The position numbers and the translations under genes were made by a program. Below are positions 17,643 through 23,931 of a stretch of 64,000 nt of DNA, piece after piece; the first letter of the stretch is position 1; the number at the start of each line of letters is the position of its first letter. The notes beneath the pieces were generated by a model that was given only the letters and a program-made list of their open reading frames with translations, was not told where the DNA came from and made no database searches. The stretch comes from Rubrobacter taiwanensis. GTDB lineage: Bacteria; Actinomycetota; Rubrobacteria; Rubrobacterales; Rubrobacteraceae. Location of the stretch: positions 59,629 to 123,628 of the forward strand of contig NZ_SKBU01000023.1 of NCBI RefSeq assembly GCF_004337705.1, given 5' to 3'.

Positions 17643-17920
17643 ATAACCTCCATTCACAAAAAACTTCGCCGGTAGTCCACAAACGAGCGTGGGATCGGAA
17701 GCCCGAAGTGTTCGCAAGAGGAGCAGAAGAGAGGAAGTAACCGGCCGCCAGCACCACCGGAGAAATTCTCACGACTCCCGATCTCCCCAAAGCGATGGCC
17801 CCCTTGCAGCAGATGTTCCGCTTCCCCACCCCCGTTGCAACTCTTCAGCCCCCACCTCCTTACGGAGCAAGCCCTGCCTTACACCCGCAAGAGACCTTGA
17901 CGGATCTCTCCTTCGCCAGT

Positions 17921-17949
17921 AGATTACTAACCATTGTGTTTCTCGTCAA
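17921..17949 (-). promoter_or_regulatory. Promoter of the carbohydrate ABC operon
   Basis: On the minus strand TTGACG (17949-17944) and TAATCT (17926-17921) are separated by 17 nt, a good primary-sigma promoter. The -35 lies inside the left member of a pair of 14-bp direct repeats, so regulation by the factor that binds them is expected. Confidence 0.65.
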
Positions 17950-17972
17950 GAAAATGGAGTTTCGCATCAAGA
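17938..17972. repeat. Two 14-bp direct repeats, probable operator
   Basis: GTTTCTCGTCAAGA at 17938-17951 and GTTTCGCATCAAGA at 17959-17972 match at 12 of 14 positions and are 21 bp apart, two helical turns. One overlaps the -35 of the ABC operon and the other lies just upstream. The GTTTC element recurs in the palindrome near the iclR/M81 genes (19710-19726). Which regulator binds is unknown. Confidence 0.5.
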
Positions 17973-18067
17973 GATCGACGGGCTGGTGGTGTACTAAGCA
18001 GCGCGGCACTGCAGCCGCTGGTGGGTTGGGGAGTAAGGTTTAGCTGCGAGGAAGGGGAGGCGTTCGA

Positions 18068-18733
18068 GTGAGAGATGCGGAGAGGCGCATAGATTTCGCC
18101 GCCATGCAGGAGAAGCTCTACAGCGCGGTGATCGCGGACATTCTGGACGACCTGGGGTTCAGATGGCAGGCGCTCAGCCATGACGTAAGGCCGGTAGATC
18201 CCTCCTACACGCTGGTTGGGCGTGCCTATACTATTCTGGCTACTGACGTCTATGAGATGCCTGAGGAGCCATACCTCAAGGAGCTCGAAGCCGTGGACAG
18301 CCTCTCGGCCGGTGACGTAGTCGTGGCCACGACCAATGGTTCAACCAGCTGCGGGCTGTGGGGCGAGCTGCTAAGCACGGCCGCGGCAAGTAAGGGTGCC
18401 AGGGGCGCCGTGATAGACGGTCTGACCAGGGACAGCGCTGCGATCATGAGGATGGGGTTCCCCGTGTTCGCCAGAGGATACAGCCCGTTAGATTCCAAGG
18501 GCCGGGCGGAGGTCATCGCTCACGGCGGGCGCATTCGCTGCGGCGACGCGGTAGTAGCGACCGGCGACATCGTCTTCGGAGACCATGACGGCGTGGTGGT
18601 CATCCCGGCGGAGGTTGCAGACCAGGTGCTGCCGCGCGCGCTTGAGAAGGCGAGCGGGGAGGACAGCATGAAGCGGGCTCTTCAGAACGGCATGGGGATA
18701 ATGGAGGCTTACGAGAAGTACGGCATACTCTGA
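18068..18733 (+). CDS. RraA-family protein (HMG-aldolase/dimethylmenaquinone-methyltransferase-like fold)
   Basis: 221 aa from GTG with GGGGAGG upstream. The family core is clear: AVIADILDDLGFRWQAL near residue 20, GARGAVIDGLTRDSAAIMRM near 114 with the Arg-Asp pair used by class II pyruvate aldolases, and GDIVFGDHDGVVVIP near 167. Many database names (methyltransferase) are historical; proteins of this fold are either RNase E regulators or pyruvate/oxaloacetate-releasing aldolases. With the Arg-Asp motif present and catabolic genes on both sides, an aldolase or decarboxylase role is favoured. Transcribed divergently from the ABC operon. Confidence 0.88.
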   Translation: MRDAERRIDFAAMQEKLYSAVIADILDDLGFRWQALSHDVRPVDPSYTLVGRAYTILATDVYEMPEEPYLKELEAVDSLSAGDVVVATTNGSTSCGLWGELLSTAAASKGARGAVIDGLTRDSAAIMRMGFPVFARGYSPLDSKGRAEVIAHGGRIRCGDAVVATGDIVFGDHDGVVVIPAEVADQVLPRALEKASGEDSMKRALQNGMGIMEAYEKYGIL

Positions 18734-18779
18734 ACCGATCTCGCCGCCGATGCTACAGAGACAGCGCCTTCCCGCTCGC

Positions 18780-19607
18780 CTATCTCCCGGAGGAGTAACG
18801 CCGGTCTCCCGGAGCATTGTCTCTCAGCTCCGGATATCCCAGACGCTCCGAGATAGTCTCCGCGGCCTTCATAACGGCCGCGGCCACCCGGGGCTGCAGC
18901 TCATCCGGCAGCCGGCTCGCCGGAGCCGAGACGCTGATGGCAGCCACCACAGAGCCGCTCTGATCAAAGACAGGCGCCCCGATACAGCGGGCGTCCTCCT
19001 CATTCTCTCCGTTGTCCAGCGCGAAACCCCGCCGCCGGGTCGCGCTCAGGTCGTCTCTAAGCGCCTTGAGGGAGGTGTGCGTGCGGCCGGTACGGGGCGA
19101 GAGCCGGGAGGGCAGATGGTAGCGCTGCTCCTCTTCCGGCAGAAAGGCGAGGATGGCTTTGCCCAGAGAGGTAGAGTAGGCCGGATCTCTCCCCCCCACT
19201 CTAGCGCGCATGCTCAGCGCGTGCCCGCTCTCGAGCATCTCGACGTAAACGATCTCCTTTCCGTCCAGGATCCCCAAGTTCACCGTCTCGTTGAACTCGT
19301 CCCGCAACTCTCGCATGACGGGCAGCGCCACCTCCCGCACCCGCATATCCCCGCTGACGAGCCGGCCCAGCTCCCAAACCCGCATCCCGAGCCCGTAAGT
19401 GTCCGTCCTGGGATCATGCGCTACGAAACCGCACTCCGCCAGGGTATGAAGGTACCTGTACGCCGTCGTCTTGTGCAGACCCGTGAGCCGACTCACCTCC
19501 GTCAGGGTAAGCCGACCGCCATGCTCCCCCACGCATCGCAACACGTTGAGTGCCTTGTACACCGGCTTGACTATGTAAGCCCCCCCAGACGCCGCTCTTT
19601 CCGACAT
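18780..19607 (-). CDS. IclR-family transcriptional regulator
   Basis: 275 aa from ATG 19607, preceded by AAGGAG; an upstream in-frame ATG at 19658 would add 17 residues without a better ribosome site. The winged helix-turn-helix is at residues 15-75 (ALNVLRCVGEHGGRLTLTEV, then LTGLHKTTAYRYLHTLAECG), and the effector domain follows with GKEIVYVEMLESGH and the conserved RRGFALDNGENEEDARCIGAPV. It lies between the RraA-family gene and the M81 gene, pointing away from the latter, and probably controls one or both through the GTTTC-type sites. Confidence 0.93.
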   Translation of the reverse strand: MSERAASGGAYIVKPVYKALNVLRCVGEHGGRLTLTEVSRLTGLHKTTAYRYLHTLAECGFVAHDPRTDTYGLGMRVWELGRLVSGDMRVREVALPVMRELRDEFNETVNLGILDGKEIVYVEMLESGHALSMRARVGGRDPAYSTSLGKAILAFLPEEEQRYHLPSRLSPRTGRTHTSLKALRDDLSATRRRGFALDNGENEEDARCIGAPVFDQSGSVVAAISVSAPASRLPDELQPRVAAAVMKAAETISERLGYPELRDNAPGDRRYSSGR

Positions 19608-19709
19608 CACCGCACTCCTTCGTACCACGACACGAAACAATACTTTCTCAAAGAGCACCCGGAGTATACCAGCCGTGTATCCGGAGCGTAGCCCCTCGAC
19701 CTCTATTTG

Positions 19710-19726
19710 GTTTCTTCGAACGAAAC
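19710..19726. promoter_or_regulatory. Palindrome between iclR and the M81 gene
   Basis: GTTTCTTCGAACGAAAC has perfect 5-bp outer arms (GTTTC/GAAAC) and a nearly symmetric centre TTCGAAC. Size and symmetry fit an IclR-family operator and it lies in the divergent iclR/M81 spacer. The link to IclR is inference. Confidence 0.45.
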
Positions 19727-19856
19727 TGGCTAGTATTGAGAAGAAACAAACGGGCTGTTAGAGTAAGCTTTGCCCTTCATCCGAAGGAAGGCGAGCCTGA
19801 GTTTTTATGTGTCCAAGAGTCGGATTCCGGCGGCGTGATGTGAGAGGAGGCAGGGC

Positions 19857-21362
19857 GTGGGCAAGAGGGTTCTGATAGCCGGCATCTATCACGAAACGAA
19901 CACGTTCTTAGGCGGGCGAACCACGCTCGAGGACTTCGAGACAACAGTCGGGGAGGAGATCCTGGGCTCCGAAGGGGATTTCTCGCCGATGGCGGGTGTT
20001 CTTGAGGTTGCCAGGAAACGGAGGTGGGAGGTTCTGCCTGCGGTGGATCTGAGGGCTGCTCCGGGTCCGACCGTCGCCGATGAGGTCGTCGAGACGTTCT
20101 GGAAGCAAGTCCGGGAGCGCGTGGAGGGGTATGCGAGGGATGGCATAGATGGCGTCTGTCTCGTTCTGCACGGTGCGATGGTTACCGAATCGTTCCAGGA
20201 TGCAGAGGGCGAGATCCTGCGGCGCCTGCGCGGGATGGAGGCTCTTACGGGCAAACCTGTTTGCGGGGTGTTGGATCTCCACGCCAACTTCAGCGAGGAG
20301 ATGGCCGCTTTCGCCGATGGTCTTATAGCCTACCGGGAGAACCCTCACATTGACGCCAAGGAAGCCGCGGTGAACGCCGCGCTGCTACTGGACCGGTTGA
20401 TGCAATCCGGAGAGAAGCCCGTAGCGGTGCGCGTGCGCGTGCCCTTGCTCTGGCCGCCCACTGCGACCGGCACGTCGGCCGGGCCGATGCGCGCCCTGGA
20501 AGAGAGTGCCCGGAGGACAGAGCGCGAGTATCCGGAGGTTATCGCGGTCAACGTGTTCGGAGGCTTCCCCTTCGCTGACGTGCCGCAGGCAGGGGTGTGC
20601 CTCTCGGCGGTAACGTTGGGCGATCCCGCCCGGGCCAGGCGCCGGCTGCAAGAACTGGCCGAACTGGCGGTGTCATTGCGCTCGTCGGCCCAGATGGAGG
20701 GGCTCTCCCTTGAGGAGGCGATGAGGAGGCTCAAGGAACATGACGAAGGTCCCGTACTTCTCGTTGAACCTTCAGATAACGTGGGCGGAGGCGCCCCGGG
20801 CGACAACACCAGAGTACTTGCGGCATTGCTGGAGCACGGGATCCAAGAGGCGGGCGTGGTCATAAACGATCCGGAAACGGTCGCTTCTCTATCGAGAAAG
20901 CAGCCGGGGCACCGGCAGCAGATCCTGCTCGGCGGCAAGAGCGGCGCTATCGGGGCCGAACCGCTCCCGGTAGAGGTTGAGGTGCTCGGACACTCCAGCG
21001 GGCGATTCAGTCTGGAGGACCCGCGAAGCCACCTGGCCTCCATGTCTGGCCGGCAGATAGACATGGGAGCGTGCGTGCTGGTCCGCTGCGGCGGCGTAGT
21101 TGTGCTCGTCACCAGTCGCAAGACCCCACCATTCGACCTCGCGCAGTGGAGAAGCCAGGGCATCAACCCGGAGGAGTTGTTTGTCATCAACATCAAAGCA
21201 GCCGCCGGCCACCGCAGGGCCTACGATCCCATAGCCAAAGCGAGCTACACACTCGACCTGCCAGGACCATGCGCGGAGAACCTCAAGCGCCTGCCGTTCC
21301 GGCACGTCCGGCGACCGGTCCACCCTTTGGACGAAGACATTGCCGTATCTGATATGGCATAG
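19857..21362 (+). CDS. M81-family metallopeptidase (MlrC-like)
   Basis: 501 aa from GTG, with GAGAGGAGG 6 nt upstream. The family start RVLIAGIYHETNTFLGG, DLHANFSEEM near residue 140 and YRENPHIDAKE near 160 carry the Asp and His residues assigned as zinc ligands in MlrC; PSDNVGGGAPGDNTRVLAAL near 302 is the typical C-terminal domain entry. MlrC degrades linearised microcystin in Sphingomonas, but most homologues are in catabolic clusters and their natural substrates are unknown. No signal peptide, so cytoplasmic. A terminator follows, then the tRNA-His repeat. Confidence 0.9.
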   Translation: MGKRVLIAGIYHETNTFLGGRTTLEDFETTVGEEILGSEGDFSPMAGVLEVARKRRWEVLPAVDLRAAPGPTVADEVVETFWKQVRERVEGYARDGIDGVCLVLHGAMVTESFQDAEGEILRRLRGMEALTGKPVCGVLDLHANFSEEMAAFADGLIAYRENPHIDAKEAAVNAALLLDRLMQSGEKPVAVRVRVPLLWPPTATGTSAGPMRALEESARRTEREYPEVIAVNVFGGFPFADVPQAGVCLSAVTLGDPARARRRLQELAELAVSLRSSAQMEGLSLEEAMRRLKEHDEGPVLLVEPSDNVGGGAPGDNTRVLAALLEHGIQEAGVVINDPETVASLSRKQPGHRQQILLGGKSGAIGAEPLPVEVEVLGHSSGRFSLEDPRSHLASMSGRQIDMGACVLVRCGGVVVLVTSRKTPPFDLAQWRSQGINPEELFVINIKAAAGHRRAYDPIAKASYTLDLPGPCAENLKRLPFRHVRRPVHPLDEDIAVSDMA

Positions 21363-21363
21363 G

Positions 21364-21404
21364 CCACAACCTTCAGCCGGCGAAGCCAGAAGGTAGTGGC
21401 TTTT
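21364..21404 (+). terminator. Terminator after the M81 gene
   Basis: CCAC-A-ACCTTC pairs with GAAGGT-A-GTGG (one A-A mismatch) around a 14-nt loop, followed by CTTTT. It starts 2 nt after the M81 stop codon. Confidence 0.6.
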
Positions 21405-21436
21405 CGAGCGACCCGGCTTATCTAAAGGGAGATCAA

Positions 21437-21478
21437 GAGGGTGACCGACGGGGCTCGAACCCGCGACCTTCGGAGCCA
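21437..21478. repeat. Attachment-site copy: duplicate of the tRNA-His 3' half
   Basis: These 42 bp are identical to 23808-23849, which cover the tRNA-His gene from the anticodon G to its 3' end plus a few bases. A partial tRNA copy at a distance from the whole gene is the classic scar of site-specific integration into a tRNA 3' end. No complete tRNA can be drawn here because the sequence diverges inside the anticodon loop. Confidence 0.85.
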
Positions 21479-21939
21479 AAGACCAGCGCCTCCGGCTCAA
21501 CCAGTACAACATCAACGACGAGGTAGTACAGGTAGATGAGCCTCTGGGCACCCGCTATGTCCGGGATCGCACCAACCCGTTCCGTTCATCGAGGCAGCAG
21601 ACGACAGACCATTCTTCATCTTCTCCCCATTCCACGCGCCCCACCGATCCCACCAGTGGGACTCGCGATACGACAATCCTCACCACAGACAACGGCTACA
21701 AGGAAGGCCAGCATGGTCTCGACGGTAAGTTGAGGACCGTGCACCTCTCCTACATCGTCCAGCTCCAAACCCGCGAGCGCGAACCGTACACACTCAGGCG
21801 CGACTCATACCAGATGCACTCGATCCACCACAACATGTCTCCCCGAATGCCCCGGACGCTGCACCGCATGATCCGCTCCCTCCGCACCTGTTCCGGCCAG
21901 GAGTGCGCCCGCGCGGAAGGCTTCTCTCAGCCTTGCTAA
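21479..21939 (+). pseudogene. Start-less open frame beside the attachment site
   Basis: A plus-strand frame ending in TAA at 21937 stays open from a stop codon inside the repeat (near 21442), about 165 codons, but has no credible ATG or ribosome site early on. It begins QRLRLNQYNINDEVVQVDEP and LGTRYVRDRTNPF, which reads like real protein, then becomes rich in Ser, Thr, His and Arg. A 5'-truncated element gene is the best reading; chance openness in GC-rich DNA is possible. I recognise no family. Confidence 0.3.
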
Positions 21940-21981
21940 ATCCTCCACCGAAAAACCTCCGTAAAACCTTCTTGCTATGTG

Positions 21982-22009
21982 TTGATATGTGGCGCATATG
22001 TGTTACACT
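21982..22009 (+). promoter_or_regulatory. Promoter of the DUF4258 trio, probably giving a leaderless mRNA
   Basis: TTGATA at 21982-21987 and TACACT at 22004-22009 are 16 nt apart. Transcription would start about 7 nt later, at or near the ATG at 22016, and no ribosome site precedes that ATG. Confidence 0.55.
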
Positions 22010-22015
22010 ATGGGT

Positions 22016-22276
22016 ATGGAGATTGATTTCACCATACACGCGGCACAGAGGATGGAGCGACGAGACGTTTCCGAAGAGGTCATCCTCGACACGATCCTCT
22101 TCCCCGACCAGGTGGAGCCGCACCCGGAGCGTGGCGTGGTCCATTACCTGAAAGCGATGCGCTTTCGGGAGGGGCGGAACATCCGGGCGGGGCGGGTGCT
22201 GCGGGTGGTGGTTAATGAGGAGGCTGCGCCGCGCCGGGTGGTGTCTCTCTACCCTGACCGGCGAGTGCGGGTATAG
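22016..22276 (+). CDS. DUF4258 domain protein, possible toxin of a toxin-antitoxin module
   Basis: 86 aa from ATG 22016 (ATG at 22010 and GTG at 21989 are in frame; 21989 would lie between the -35 and -10). The family signature is clear: DFTIHAAQRMERRDVSEEVI at residues 4-23, then FPDQVEPHPERGVVHYLKA and a basic strand-rich end RVLRVVVNEEAAPRRVVSLY. DUF4258 proteins are small, often found in mobile regions and compared with RelE/BrnT-type toxins, but no activity is established. It is followed 25 nt later by DUF2283 and then by a ribbon-helix-helix gene. Confidence 0.85.
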   Translation: MEIDFTIHAAQRMERRDVSEEVILDTILFPDQVEPHPERGVVHYLKAMRFREGRNIRAGRVLRVVVNEEAAPRRVVSLYPDRRVRV

Positions 22277-22301
22277 TGAACGCAAAGGAGGCATGAGAGG
22301 T

Positions 22302-22502
22302 ATGAGAGTTACGGTAGACCGGGAGGCGGACGCCCTCTACGTCTACGTCTCCGACGAAGAAGTCCGGGAGACGCGGGAGATAGAGGATGGGGTGATACTA
22401 GATCTGGACGAGCACGGGAGGCTGGTCGGCATTGAGGTGCTCTACCTGAGCACTCGGAGCAAGGGTGCTCAGACGAACACGCTGACGCTGGAGACGGGCT
22501 GA
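22302..22502 (+). CDS. DUF2283 domain protein
   Basis: 66 aa from ATG 22302, with AAAGGAGG 10 nt upstream; an ATG at 22293 is too close to that site. MRVTVDREADALYVYVSDEE at the start and VILDLDEHGRLVGIEVLYLS in the middle are the whole DUF2283 fold. The function is unknown; these proteins are often adjacent to DUF4258 genes. The stop is followed after 1 nt by the next start, so the two are translationally coupled. It could be an antitoxin-like partner or an accessory subunit. Confidence 0.87.
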   Translation: MRVTVDREADALYVYVSDEEVRETREIEDGVILDLDEHGRLVGIEVLYLSTRSKGAQTNTLTLETG

Positions 22503-22503
22503 G

Positions 22504-22689
22504 GTGCCGAAGGAGTCCCGAAACTTCCGGTTGGACTCGGAGGTCCTTAAGATGCTGCGCGAGATCTCCGAGGAGTGGCACGTCTCCCAGGCCCAGGTCA
22601 TAGAGATGTTGGTGCGCGAGGCCGTGGCTGAGAACAAGCAGCTGAAGGTCGTCAGAGAGAAGAAAGGGGCCTCGTGCGCGAGCTCATGA
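22504..22689 (+). CDS. Ribbon-helix-helix-like small protein, candidate antitoxin/regulator
   Basis: 61 aa from GTG, 1 nt after the DUF2283 stop, with no separate strong ribosome site. Residues 5-45 (RNFRLDSEVLKMLREISEEW, then HVSQAQVIEMLVREAVAE) have the strand-helix-helix pattern of Arc/MetJ/CopG proteins: one DNA-contact strand then two amphipathic helices. Such proteins usually dimerise, bind an operator and neutralise a toxin partner. It closes the trio and may repress the promoter at 21982. Confidence 0.75.
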   Translation: MPKESRNFRLDSEVLKMLREISEEWHVSQAQVIEMLVREAVAENKQLKVVREKKGASCASS

Positions 22690-22862
22690 AACTCCTGCGT
22701 CTCATCCTCGACGTGCGCTCTGTCGTCAGAGGCCGTTACCCGTAGCGCCTCGTGCGACGGCGGGCACATCGGCAGGTGCGTCGACCATTCCGCTAACTAC
22801 CTCCGGCCGCCGCACGAAGAGCAGCCTGCTGCCGTCCCCTCTGGCGAATAAGCGAAGACGAC

Positions 22863-23066
22863 CTACTCCTGCTGAGTGGACTTCTCCCCGGTCCGCTGGC
22901 GCCCCATCGGGCTCTCCACGTGCCGGCGGTGGGCCACACGCTGGAACTCTCTGTGAGCGATCCTTGCGCGCTCGCCTTTGCCCACGAGCTCGCAGGCAGG
23001 ACAGCTGTATAGCCAGCTGCTAGGAGTACGGGAGAATACAGCGGTGTTGTGGGGACACTTACTCAC
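22863..23066 (-). CDS. 67-aa zinc-ribbon-like protein of the element
   Basis: GTG 23066 overlaps the end of the upstream 55-aa gene, and the frame continues to 22863. It carries CPH near residue 4 and CPAC near residue 22 (spacing suitable for a zinc site) followed by a basic, helical tail (VGKGERARIAHREFQRVAHR). No family is recognised. The tight overlap with the holin-like gene, typical of phage operons, is the main support. It faces the DUF4258 trio, with a 173-bp gap (22690-22862) in which I see no gene. Confidence 0.5.
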   Translation of the reverse strand: MSKCPHNTAVFSRTPSSWLYSCPACELVGKGERARIAHREFQRVAHRRHVESPMGRQRTGEKSTQQE

Positions 23067-23226
23067 TTTTGAGGTAGCCCGTCCCGAACACGAGGAGCGT
23101 GGCGATCGCCGCGGCAACTTCCGGCGTGAGCTCTATGCCGAACTGCCCCAACGTGAACACCGGGATCGTGACGGCTGCGGTAGCCACTGTGACCTTCGGG
23201 CCGACCGGCTTTCTCTCTTCGTTCAT
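23059..23226 (-). CDS. 55-aa holin-like membrane protein
   Basis: ATG 23226 follows AAGGAG. The product has a charged N-terminus (MNEERKPVGPKV), a first hydrophobic segment (TVATAAVTIPVFTLG), a short polar turn containing a proline (IELTPE) and a second hydrophobic segment (VAAAIATLLVFGTGYL). That two-helix hairpin is the plan of small holins and holin-like proteins of actinobacterial phages. It could also be an unrelated membrane peptide. It starts a two-gene minus-strand operon. Confidence 0.55.
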   Translation of the reverse strand: MNEERKPVGPKVTVATAAVTIPVFTLGQFGIELTPEVAAAIATLLVFGTGYLKSE

Positions 23227-23528
23227 GTCCTTACTCCTTACTTCGGGTTCCTTACATCATCCTTGCGCTTGCAGTACAGCCCCCGACCGAACTCGGCAGC
23301 CACCCCATCCTGGCCTCGTGCGGCCTCGCTCCAGCGAGTGACAGCGCCGCCGCCATGAGGTCCGACCCCACCCGCATGAGCGGCACGTGACAGCCGACTT
23401 GCCTGAGTCTTCTTGAGTCTGGCGATAGCAACCTCCCTAGTCTTCGTAGTAGATCTCGCAGGGGACCCACGAGAACACCGGGGGATGGGAGGGAGAAGGA
23501 GGATGGGACGCTTACCGCGCTTCACGCT
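23227..23528. other. Element interior without a confident gene
   Basis: About 300 bp upstream of the holin-like gene. Three overlapping minus-strand frames stay open in part; one encodes a cysteine pair (TCRSCGW) and another ends CKRKDDVRNPK just before the holin-like gene, but none combines a start, a ribosome site and protein-like composition. It may be a frameshifted small phage gene. Confidence 0.35.
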
Positions 23529-23738
23529 TACTTCGAACTCCAGCAAGGACTTTCAGTCTTCGAGATAACCCACCAGGGCCAAGCCAACTTCATAGCATCA
23601 CTGCTTGACGAGGAAGGCCGGGAAGTGGCCTTTGCTCTTGCTAATGAGATCGGCACGGTGCAGATCTCCAACGCAATCGCCATCCCTCAGGACGGTCGAT
23701 ACCTCCTTGAGGTAGAAGTAGCATCTCAGCTGGTGTAA
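23529..23738 (+). pseudogene. 3' fragment of a secreted beta-domain protein
   Basis: The frame runs into a TAA at 23736 and reads YFELQQGLSVFEITHQGQAN, FIASLLDEEGREVAFALANE, IGTVQISNAIAIPQDGRYLL and ends EVEVASQLV. That pattern (glycine-rich sandwich strands with LLDEEG and DGRYLLEV) occurs at the C-terminus of exported actinobacterial proteins of unknown function. No start codon exists in this frame for at least 30 codons upstream, so the N-terminal export part is missing. It ends just before a strong terminator and the tRNA-His repeat. Confidence 0.45.
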
Positions 23739-23751
23739 AACTGGTGTACTG

Positions 23752-23784
23752 GAGGCCGGGAGCGATCCCGGCCTCTCTCGTTTT
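23752..23784 (+). terminator. Terminator after the 3' gene fragment
   Basis: GAGGCCGGGA pairs perfectly with TCCCGGCCTC (10 bp) around the stable GCGA tetraloop, followed by TCTCGTTTT. It protects tRNA-His from read-through coming from the element. Confidence 0.75.
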
Positions 23785-23807
23785 CCTGCGATTTACAGGG
23801 GATTTGG

Positions 23808-23849
23808 GAGGGTGACCGACGGGGCTCGAACCCGCGACCTTCGGAGCCA
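23808..23849. repeat. Attachment-site copy within the intact tRNA-His gene
   Basis: These 42 bp equal 21437-21478. This copy belongs to the complete tRNA gene and continues into its 5' half, so integration restored a functional tRNA. Confidence 0.85.
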
Positions 23850-23883
23850 CAATCCGATGCTCTACCAGCTGAGCTACGGTCAC
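23811..23883 (-). tRNA. tRNA-His (GTG)
   Basis: Reading the minus strand, the 7-bp acceptor GTGACCG/CGGTCAC closes the molecule, the D-arm is GCTC...GAGC, the anticodon stem TCGGA/TCCGA encloses the loop TTGTGGC with anticodon GTG, and the T-arm is CGGGTTCGAGCCCCG. The base before the 5' end (23884) is G and the discriminator is C, giving the G-1:C73 pair that marks tRNA-His. CCA is not encoded. A TAAAAT box lies upstream at 23906-23901. Confidence 0.96.
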
Positions 23884-23931
23884 CACGAGCGACCGGTCAG
23901 ATTTTACCAACGAATCGCCGGGCCGTGTAGG

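Larger units (their letters stand above)
17643..18067. other. Divergent intergenic region between ABC operon and RraA-family gene
   Basis: No gene is seen in these 425 bp. The right part holds the ABC-operon promoter and two direct repeats. The transcript start predicted near 17914 gives a 5' leader of about 270 nt before the binding-protein gene, long enough for a regulatory RNA, but I did not recognise a riboswitch class. The RraA-family gene has GGGGAGG 7 nt before its GTG at 18068. Confidence 0.6.
21437..23849. mobile_element. Integrated-element remnant at tRNA-His
   Basis: A 2.4-kb segment is bounded by 42-bp direct repeats derived from the tRNA-His 3' half. Its content differs from the flanks: short accessory genes, a toxin-antitoxin-like trio, a holin-like gene and broken frames, with less regular codon use. 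No integrase or recombinase is present, so the element cannot move by itself and is probably a deleted prophage or integrative element that has kept its small addiction-type genes. Confidence 0.7.

Noticed and set aside
17623..17829. 68-codon minus-strand frame with a hydrophobic start upstream of the sugar-binding protein
   Set aside because: It overlaps the true start out of frame and has no ribosome site; better read as leader.
21441..21480. A second tRNA gene at the left repeat
   Set aside because: Only the 3' half matches; the anticodon stem, D-arm and 5' acceptor strand are absent.
23238..23546. 102-codon minus-strand frame upstream of the holin-like gene
   Set aside because: Arg/Gly/Ala-rich composition, crosses the tail fragment and shifts frames without a ribosome site; kept only as an unresolved stretch.
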